Shown here in pieces: positions 56,253-64,000 of a DNA stretch of 64,000 bases. The translations under genes were made by a program, and so were the position numbers. Source of the DNA: Haematobia irritans (Eukaryota; Arthropoda; Insecta; Diptera; Muscidae); NCBI RefSeq assembly GCF_050003625.1, contig NC_134398.1, positions 86,987,983 to 87,051,982 on the forward strand. Reading direction: 5' to 3'. The notes under the pieces are model-generated. The model had not been told where the DNA came from, made no database searches, and saw only the letters and a program-made list of their open reading frames with translations. Position 1 is the first letter of the stretch; every line of letters begins with the position of its first letter.

Positions 56253-56500
56253 CACTTAAAAAAAAATTTACTTGGATCCAAAGATTTTGACCATAACTTA
56301 AGGGTTTTGGTATTGATTTCGATCCAAAGATGCGGCTTCTTTAAGTTAAAGCCATTTGACCTATGTTTATAGATTTAAATCTAGGATCAATAAAATTAAA
56401 ATTATATACAGCTGTCATATATCAAATTGGCATTCTCTTTTTGCGAAATGCTATTCACATGCAACCAAATGCCAGTCTAAAATCCATATTATTACAAATA

Positions 56501-56768
56501 CCTTAAAGTAATAAATGTTTTCTTAATTCAAAAAAAAAAAAAGTTAAATCAATGATTCGTAATCCTTAAAATAAATCTAACTCTATGTTTGAAGGTGTTT
56601 TTTATCTTAAATCTATAAATTCAATATATCAATACCTTAAAGTAATAAATGTTTTCTTAATTCAAAAAAAAAAAGTTAAATCAAAGATTCGTAATCCTTA
56701 AAATAAGTCTAACTCTATGTTTGAAGGTGTTTTTTATCTTAAATATATAAATTCAATATATCAGTCAA
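56501..56768. repeat. 134-bp tandem duplication
   Basis: CCTTAAAGTAATAAATGTTT through ATTCAATATATCA repeats with only a few changes, starting at 56501 and 56635. Confidence 0.9.
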
Positions 56769-56772
56769 TTTA

Positions 56773-58167
56773 CACCCAGAAAAAAGTGACCCCTTCTTTA
56801 AGTTAAAATGAACTCATTGTGAAGAAAGTTGAACTTCGTATAGCGCCAAAGACATTTTTATTTGTTTGAACGATGTGATTTTCGTAGAAATTAGGTATAA
56901 TACATTCCCTATATTAGTTAACACTATACTACAGAATGAAAAAATTTAACTGATTTGAATTCATATATGGAATGATTTTATTGAAATTTTTTCATTCATT
57001 TGGACAAATCTTACACATTTGTGATAAAACTTTTACTTCATAATTAGATCTGCTTACCTTCGTTTTTAAATACAATTTTATTTATTTATATAAGCAATTT
57101 TATCTTCAATAAAAGACATGTTTTATTAATATATTGAATATATTTATTAAGAATCAACAGCATCGAATCTCCTTAAAATATTAGTTTATTATTCCACTAT
57201 TTCCAATTTCCATGTGATATTATCAACTGTAAAACGCACTTTTTCTTCTTCTTGTACTTTTCACTTTTAATAAGTTGCTGCCTTACAATTTCAATACCTA
57301 TAAATATAAAAAATCATAAACCATTTTTGTTACAAAAGGTTAGCGTCACTGAATATTACCTGATAATTGAAGATTCCAAAATGAAGACAAATGAAAGGGT
57401 TGTTATTCTGCTGGTCTTTTCTTTCTTTATACACCATCACGATTGATAGATTTATTTTCAAAAAACGAACATTTTTCTCACTAATTTAAAATAACAAATA
57501 TTTTATATATTTTATTTGTTATTTATTATATTATTTTACGATATTATTTGTTAACAATCTCTCCGTATACCACAACAACGCGATTCCAACTAAAAAAAAA
57601 CAACCCACGCGCAAACATATCGATTACACCCACGCGCAAACACATCGATTACGATGACAGGTATCGATTACAGGTAGACAATAGAAATATAGGAAAATTT
57701 CCTATATTCTAACAAGTGTGTTTCCTTAAGTTTTGAAAGGATTACATACTTCTTAGTACGAGTGAACTAAAATATTTTTCTATGCCAAGTGTTGTTCGTA
57801 TGTATGAAAAACTTTCTATTATAAAGGAAGTCGCAATTATCATTTTATAAGAAATTTTACTAATTTTGAGGAAACTTGGTTTTAGTTCGGATTTTGTTTA
57901 TTTTTATGAATGCTTTGTTATCGGTGAATAAAATTTTCTTGTTCAGTAGTAAATTCTTATACCCAGCGAAGAAAACAGTATGAGTAAAATTCCATGCCTT
58001 ATTCTAGTTAATGAACTATTCCTAACTGCTTCCAGTTTAGGATTTTTTTACTGAAACGAGTAAATTTTATTATTTCTCACAAAAATTGACCTTAATGGAA
58101 CTAAAATGGATAAACTATATTGATGAAAAAATTTTCCTTTAGTTTCGAAGGCACTTTTTTCTGGGTG
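56773..58167. mobile_element. 1.4-kb TIR element with CACCCAGAAAAAAGTG ends
   Basis: TA|CACCCAGAAAAAAGTG at the left and the perfect complement CACTTTTTTCTGGGTG|TA at the right (16-bp perfect inverted repeats). No transposase frame: the largest open frames are about 60 codons. Contains a 25-bp direct repeat (57603-57652). TA duplication suggests Tc1/mariner-type transposition. Confidence 0.87.
57603..57652. repeat. Two tandem 25-bp units with ATCGAT
   Basis: ACCCACGCGCAAACAYATCG (Y = C/T) followed by ATTAC in each unit, differing at one base. Further TATCGATTAC occurs at about 57662. GC-rich islands in AT-rich DNA. Confidence 0.8.
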
Positions 58168-58533
58168 TAAAGATGACTTTTTAAAACGAACATGTTTTTT
58201 TAGTTAAAAAAATTTTGTTTAGTTCAAAGACATACGCAAAATTTCCAAGATTCGTTTAAATTTAAATTTTAAATTTAATTAAAAATGGTTTGAAGCATAG
58301 ACTAAAATTTAATTACTATATTAAAAAATCTATTTTATTATACTAAAAATTTGTCCTTAATAATGGCCTATGTCCTAAAATTTAGGTTAATCTTTCACAT
58401 TACGAGTAGGTCAATATTTTTTTCAGTGCAGTAGGTAGCCACTGATTTACAATGTCATTATTTCTTGATTGATTTTTTCATTTGAAAAAAAAAATAATAA
58501 TAAGTATTATGTCTTGAGTAGGTTTTCCTTCTA

Positions 58534-59172
58534 CTCTAAAAAAAGAAAATATTTAAGTTATATTAAATATTACGCAACTTTAATTTAGGATGCGCAATTT
58601 ATTAAATATTAAGAACAAATTTTTTTAAAATAATAAAATTTTATGTACAATAAAGTTTATAACCTTTTCTTCAAAATTTTTTTTGTTAAATGTAGTACAC
58701 AAGGTTTGGAAATTTGCGTCCTTCCGATAAGTCGTATGTCTTTGAACTATGGCAAATTTACCTTAAATTAAAGAAACACATCGAACTTAAATTAACTGAA
58801 ATTTTGAATCTTTAGATTTACGATAAAGACGCTTCAAATATAGCCTAAGACTTATTTTGAGGATTTAGCATCTTTGGTTTAAAGTATGTTTGGGATTAAG
58901 AAGGCATTTTGTACTTTGAAGAATCTGCTATAATTTGGATTTTTTAACTGGCATTTGTTTGTACGTGAATAGCTTTATTAATATACTGCGAAAAGAAAAT
59001 GAAAATTCGATAAATGAGATCTGAATCCTACTTTTAATTTTATTGATACTAAGGCCAGATATGTTAGCGACTTTATTTTAAATAAGCCGCATCTTTGGCT
59101 CGGAATCAATATCAATATCCTTAAGAGAAGGTCAAAATCTTTGGATCCAAGTAAACTTTTTTTTTTTGAGTG
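58534..59172 (-). mobile_element. GTTTACTTGGATCC-family MITE, antisense
   Basis: TA|CTCTAAAAAAAGAAAATATT at the low end and CCAAGTAAACTTTT..GAGTG|TA at the high end. CGCATCTTTGGCTCGGAATC lies within. Confidence 0.7.
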
Positions 59173-59174
59173 TA

Positions 59175-59575
59175 CACAATGTTGATTTGGAATCGTTACT
59201 AAAAAACTAATAAAAATCGACTCGGTCTCCATCTCTTATTTTCTAATTGATATCGCCCGGAAGTGATCAAAAATGTATGATACATGACCCTAGAAGTGTG
59301 TGTGTGTGTGAAATTAAGCAAGGATATTTTAACAAATACATCTGTGTAATGGCCTAATATACATTTTAAGCCATTTTGTGTGTGTGTGTGTGTGTGTGTA
59401 CGTTTGATATCAACACTTTGGTATGCATACAATTGTTATGGCAAAGTGAATTTGATCCTGTTTAAGTGTTTCCATAGTCAGGGGAGGAGTATGTGACTAT
59501 GTAGGTTTTATTCGTTTCATTCATTCATTCATTCTAGTTGGTTGGTACGCCCAAAATGTATATTAGATTTTAAAT
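59175..59575. other. Intron sequence with TG microsatellites
   Basis: (TG)n near 59297-59310 and 59377-59399, and a (CATT)n stretch near 59516-59535. No gene. Confidence 0.6.
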
Positions 59576-60425
59576 TCAGCCAAAAACCAATACAGACACA
59601 CACATACCGATATTAGGGATTCGGGAAATCAAACTAAGAAAAATGCTCAACACAAAAATGCAATTATCAAAGGCTTGGATTCTATCAGTCCAACACCATA
59701 TTGGTATGACAACTGGGTTATATACAAGAATTTTATTTTTGACTGATATTCTAGCGTCCACGAACAATTAGTAAAGTTGGCGAAATTTCAGTTTGATCTC
59801 AGTGTTTTTTAACATGCAGTTTCTGTGTAATTTTAGCGTTATTTGCAAATTGTATCAAATAAGCATTTTAGAACTATGGTGTATGTGAAATAAGTACGTC
59901 CTCCATTTATCAATTCAGTTTTGAATATTGCATTACTAAGCTTTGAATTGGCTTCAATTTCAGTGTTTGCAGTGGCAAGTACAACAATATCATCGGCAAA
60001 CAAAGCAATAGTTGCCTCCAGGTTATTCGGAATATCTCTGGTGTAGGGAAGGTACAAAATTGGTTCTAGGACACTTCCCTTTGGTACTTCAGCCTTAATT
60101 AACTAATAGCGCCCATATTTGCTATAAAATTCTTGGAAAAATTATTTTTCGATATTACATCAACTTGCTTTCTTTCATCTATAGACTCAAAATGATACTT
60201 CTTACAAGCAGATTTAAATAATGAAATATTTGGAATATGAAATAAAATATTCTGACTTCTTGATTATAACACCATGGTCTACTAAGTCGAAAGCTTTTGT
60301 AAAATTAAATAATATTCAAGCTACACCTTTGAATCCGTCATCAAGCCCCTTAAATAATATATTGCACTACACTCCCACAGCATTTTCGAAACCCAAACTG
60401 GAAATCATACAATAGTTCAATGGTC
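59576..60425 (-). pseudogene. Jockey/CR1-like LINE reverse transcriptase remnant
   Basis: Read on the minus strand from about 60425: FQFGFRKC (60381-60404), FTKAFDLVDHGVI (around 60274-60282 for VDH), VPKGSVLEPILYLPYTRDIP (about 60035-60085) and LFADDIVVLA (FADD at about 59988-60000). These are ordered reverse transcriptase motifs, with the catalytic aspartates in FADD. Further down, NKILVYNPVVIPIW (about 59700-59735) resembles the post-RT region of Jockey-clade ORF2. Several stops and frameshifts separate the blocks, so it is inactive. It runs opposite to the host gene. Confidence 0.78.
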
Positions 60426-60616
60426 TAAAGATAAGAAAGTTTCCATCCATTTTATTTAAATGACTTGGAGTGTTGATTTGTTAAATGTGACTCAAAAATT
60501 TCATATAGCCCACATCTGAAAATACTGTGAAACAGACCTGCTTGTATTCCATTGATTGTTCGGCTACATCGATAACTTTGAAACTCTTGGATTGTGAAAT
60601 CTTGGTTCCTGAAGGG

Positions 60617-61334
60617 AGCCACCGTGGTGCAATGGCTAGCATGCCTGCCCTGCATACACAAGGTCGTAGGTTCGATACTTGTTTCGACCGAATACCAAAA
60701 AGTTTTTCAGCGGTGGATTGTTCCAACTCAATAAGGCTGGTGACATTTCTAAGTGCAACGAAAAAAAAGTGAACTGTTTTATACGAAGAATGAACTACCA
60801 CGCACGAAAATTGAACTAAATTTTACTCAATATTTTGAGATTTCCACAAAGCGTTGTTAAAATCAGGAAATTTTAATGCCCTGTTGTACTTTTTAACTGC
60901 AGTTCACGAAACTACATCATCTCCTAGAAGAAAAAATTAACTAAAAGTAAAGAAGAAAATCAATCATGACCATTTTAACCATACAGTAGTTCATTCTTAC
61001 TAGTTTTGGGAATCGTACGAAAATTTTCATTTGTTTTAGTTCATTTTGAACTCAGGTGTACGGTCGTTGAACTTTATATTCACGTTTAGTTCATAAAATT
61101 TTTGATACATACTTAAAAAGAGTAAGATTTCATTAAGCCGTGGAAAATAATATTTTTTTTCCAATAAAAATAAGTTAAATTTAGCGTTAGTTTAACTACG
61201 GAAATTTTTTTCTGTGTGGTTTCACTGAAATGTGTAACGCAGTTCGGACTCGTCTATAACACGGAGGTCCCTTGCCATTGAACTTAATATGGAATCGGGC
61301 AGCACTCCTTGAGAAGAGAGAAGTTCACCACTGT
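60617..61334 (+). mobile_element. tRNA-derived SINE split by a MITE
   Basis: The head GCCACCGTGGTGCAATGGC and box B AGGTTCGATACTTG run to TGACATTTCTAAGTG (60755). After the MITE the body resumes with GGTTTCACTGAAATGTG and ends near AAGTTCACCACTG. The CCTAA tail is lost. Confidence 0.8.
60756..61216 (+). mobile_element. MITE inserted in SINE (CACCGAAAAAAAAG family)
   Basis: CAACGAAAAAAAAGTGAACTG at the left and ACGGAAATTTTTTTCTGTG at the right; interior collinear with 54717-55207. Flanked by TG rather than TA on both sides, probably by mutation. The insertion is accompanied by loss of a short SINE segment. Confidence 0.7.
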
Positions 61335-61499
61335 TTTGAGTGAAGTTTGCATTTTATAATTGAAGTTTATAATTGAAATAATTGCAGTTAGTGCAATGGT
61401 TTATTAAGAAGCTTGGCGTTATTTTACAATGACGTTATTACTGACAGTAATTATGAATGCTGAATGATCTGAAGAAGATAAACCGGTGAAGTTTTCTAA

Positions 61500-62540
61500 A
61501 CGGCCGAAAAATATTTATTTCATATGATTCGTTGTACAAATTATATGTTTGGATCTCAAGTTTTTAGAACATAATTTTTATGTGCAAGCATATAATTTCC
61601 ATATAACATATTTGGGACAAATATCTTAATATGTTAGAACATATTATGTTTGGAATATTACATATTCTTAAATATAATATCTATGGATACAAAAATATAT
61701 TAATTTAGAAATTTCGTATACATCTATATATATGTTTAGAAAAAAAAAATAAAGTTGTGTAAAACTGTTTAATTACAACAAATAAAAATGTGGGTTGATT
61801 AGTAAAGGTTCATGATTGCTTATTGACTTAATTATTTTGTATATACATATAAATGTTTTTATTTGTATACACAGAGCCGAAAATACAACGATTTTTTTAA
61901 CCATGTGTCTGGTCAAAATATTCACTGTAAATGTTTGGTAACGAAGTCAAAATAACATTAGATAAAGCAAAATTAACAAGAAACATGGATAAATTAACCA
62001 TATATATGGTTAGATTTTACGTGAGAGAAGTAGAAATGATCACGAAATGAACAAACAAATCATTCGTCTTTGTTGTGTTGATATTTATGTATAGCTTTGT
62101 GTTATACGATGGTCAGTAGTAAGTTATACGAAGTTGCAACGAATGTGATTGTCTTTCCTATCACCGCTCTCTTTTTTCTATTTTCTAGCTTCACTGCTTG
62201 TTGAGTTGTGAAGCAGCTTTTAATGGTTAAAAAAATTAACCATGGCATAGTTAAATTACCTATTGGACAATTTTTAATTAACCTTATATAACGTAGACGC
62301 CAAATCATATATATTTATGGTTAAATTTACTTACATAAAGTTAATTTTTTTCTGTGTACCAACACAATTATATTTAAGACTTTTTGCTGCAAACAAACAA
62401 ATGTTTAGAAACTGGTATTAACTATTTGGGACCTTTTAAAATATATTCTTATGGTGAAGCATAATTTGTTTGGACAGTACACACAAATTTTTGTTTGAAC
62501 AAATTCTGAAAATATATATGCAATTTGTACAAATCCGTGA
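61500..62540 (-). mobile_element. CATATGTT TIR element, antisense degraded copy
   Basis: TTATATGTTTGGATCTCAAG, TGTTAGAACATATTATGTTTGG and GAAAATATATATGC motifs. Interrupted by 61870-62356. Ends not clear. Confidence 0.55.
61870..62356. mobile_element. TA-flanked MITE nested in CATATGTT element
   Basis: TA|CACAGAGCCGAAAATAC at the left and AAGTTAATTTTTTTCTGTG|TA at the right. AACCAT/ATGGTTAA motifs repeat near both ends. Non-coding. Confidence 0.62.
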
Positions 62541-62591
62541 GGTATTTCCTTTAGTGGACTGTAGATAAAGATTAACTCTCGGAAATGTAAA

Positions 62592-62675
62592 GATTTTTTG
62601 TAACGAATAGAGAAGAAAGTTTTTGTAACGAATAGAGAAAGAAATTTTTTGTAACGAATAGAGAAGAAAGTTTAA
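62592..62675. repeat. Three-copy tandem repeat
   Basis: TTTTTGTAACGAATAGAGAA plus a short A/G tail repeats three times, with units of about 28-32 bp. Confidence 0.85.
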
Positions 62676-62880
62676 GTTTAAGAATTCAAAAGTATGGCTT
62701 TATTCAGGATGACGGCAGCTTACCAAGGGCAATGACGAAGCACAAGTGAAGTTTTACAACAAACGAAGTGACAGTCAGACATTGTGGTTTAGAATTTACA
62801 ACAATTAAATTCATTTTGAGTAAAAGCTTTAGGGTTATCGCATAAAGGTTGAATTCAAGTATCGATAACAATAATTCATA

Positions 62881-63815
62881 AAGGGTGATTCTTTTGAGGT
62901 TAGGATTTTCATGCATTAGTATTTGACAGATCACGTGGGATTTCAGACATGGTGTCAAAGAGAAAGATGCTCAGTATGCTTTGACATTTCATCATGAATA
63001 GACTTACTAACGAGCAACGCTTGCAAATCATTGAATTAAATTACCAAAATCAGTGGCAGAAAATCCGCTTTTTTATCGACAAATTTTGTTCAGCGATGAG
63101 GCTCATTTCTGGTTGAATGGCTACGTAAATAAGCAAAATTGCCGCATTTGGAGTGAAGAGCAACCAGAAGCCGTTCAAGAACTGCCCATGCATCCCGAAA
63201 AATGCACTGTTTGGTGTGGTTTGTACGCTGGTGGAATCATTGGACCGTATTTTTTCAAAGATGCTGTTGGACGCAACGTTACGGTGAATGGCGATCGCTA
63301 TCGTTCGATGCTAACAAACTTTTTGTTGCCAAAAATGGAAGAACTGAACTTGGTTGACATGTGGTTTCAACAAGATGGCGCTACATGCCACACAGCTCGC
63401 GATTCTATGGCCATTTTGAGGGAAAACTTCGGAGAACAATTCATCTCAAGAAATGGACCGGTAAGTTGGCCACCAAGATCATGCGATTTGACGCCTTTAG
63501 ACTATTTTTTGTGGGGCTACGTCAAGTCTAAAGTCTACAGAAATAAGCCAGCAACTATTCCAGCTTTGGAAGACAACATTTCCGAAGAAATTCGGGCTAT
63601 TCCGGCCGAAATGCTCGAAAAAGTTGCCCAAAATTGGACTTTCCGAATGGACCACCTAAGACGCAGCCGCGGTCAACATTTAAATGAAATTATCTTCAAA
63701 AAGTAAATGTCATGGACCAATCTAACGTTTCAAATAAAGAACCGATGAGATTTTGCAAATTTTATGCGTTTTTTTTTTTTTTAAAAAGTTATCAAGCTCT
63801 TAACAAATCACCCTT
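62881..63815 (+). mobile_element. DD41D (rosa-like) mariner element, internally deleted
   Basis: Inverted ends AAGGGTGATT (62881) and AATCACCCTT (63815) are flanked by TA. 935 bp. It encodes a transposase remnant whose first 19 or so codons start at ATG 62994 (MNRLTNEQRLQIIELN), after which an internal deletion near 63051-63054 removes most of the DNA-binding domain and shifts frame into the catalytic domain. Confidence 0.85.
63053..63706 (+). pseudogene. DD41D mariner transposase, catalytic domain only
   Basis: Open frame of 217 codons. It opens with AENPLFYRQILFSDEAHFW, where the aspartate of SDEAHF (local residue 15) is the first catalytic residue; FQQDGATCH gives D108 and SCDLTPLDYFLWGY gives D150. 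The D108-D150 spacing of 41 residues fits the DD41D rosa family of the Tc1/mariner superfamily. The C-terminus is intact to a natural stop (EIIFKK). The N-terminal helix-turn-helix region is missing because of the deletion and frame change at about 63051-63054, so no functional transposase is expected. The GTG at 63053 is a deletion-junction codon, not a real start. Confidence 0.88.
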
Positions 63816-64000
63816 TATTAGGTATTGGCAATTCAATTGTTTACGTTAAATTCAAAATATTCAATAATGTAGATATTCAAAATATTCAATAGTTAATAAA
63901 AAACAAAAAAGTTGGGGAACGGAGTTCAACACAATTCTTTTGTGAGGGTACATATATAAAGTTTTTAGGTTTTTGTTACGAAGAAGTCGTTTAAACCAGA
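63816..64000. other. Unassigned intron sequence
   Basis: No feature recognised before the window end. Confidence 0.4.

Larger units (their letters stand above)
56253..58432 (+). mobile_element. GTTTACTTGGATCC-family MITE, split and internally duplicated
   Basis: Starts CACTTAAAAAAAAATTTAC and ends near ATTTTTTTCAGTG (58430). It is split by the 1.4 kb TIR element at 56773-58167. Before the split a 134-bp segment is tandemly duplicated (56501-56634 and 56635-56768). Confidence 0.62.

Overview
This is a window of a dipteran, probably muscid, nuclear genome. It is AT-rich, contains spliced exons with GT..AG introns, and is dominated by transposable elements. Nothing prokaryotic is present. The muscid assignment is an inference, resting partly on a mariner element very close to Himar1 of the horn fly Haematobia irritans; irritans-type mariners move horizontally, so the species is not fixed.

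Only one host gene can be supported. It is a Dscam-family (Down syndrome cell adhesion molecule) immunoglobulin-domain gene on the + strand, seen as six consecutive internal exons: 18303-18552, 18812-19016, 19151-19287, 44094-44253, 51296-51406 and 51583-51741. Intron phases agree at every junction and the exons encode the second half of Ig3 through Ig6. Ig5 is split by a 24.8 kb intron, and further introns run off both window edges. The last exon carries an in-frame TGA, and the exon before it lacks the Ig-core tryptophan, so this locus may be an inactive allele, may be edited, read through or spliced around, or may hold a sequence error.

The rest is intron filled with mobile DNA, often nested. 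Classes seen: (i) Tc1/mariner elements: an irritans/Himar1-like copy with intact catalytic triad but deleted C-terminus (20509-21585), a fragment (5753-5909) and a DD41D rosa-like copy (62881-63815); (ii) many non-coding TIR elements with TA target duplications and related ends (CACTGAAAAAAA-like); (iii) hAT-type MITEs with 8-bp duplications (783-2291, 19939-20397) and a Harbinger-type MITE (28989-29885); (iv) Helitron/DINE-like (HINE, mini-me-like) elements ending in a hairpin and GAC-rich microsatellite, with expanded central tandem repeats of about 153 bp (23.7-28.3 kb, 33.4-36.0 kb, 39.8-42.3 kb, 48.0-49.7 kb, 50.2-51.1 kb); (v) tRNA-derived SINEs with a (CCTAA)n tail, and a LINE fragment with the same tail; (vi) non-LTR retrotransposon fragments of Jockey/R1-like type; (vii) a CATATGTT-rich TIR family carrying a divergent pair of tRNA-like modules.

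Layout: 1-18.3 kb, repeat-filled upstream intron; 18.3-19.3 kb, three clustered exons; 19.3-44.1 kb, giant intron; 44.1 kb, one exon; 44.3-51.3 kb, repeat-filled intron; 51.3-51.7 kb, two exons; 51.7-64 kb, repeat-filled downstream intron.
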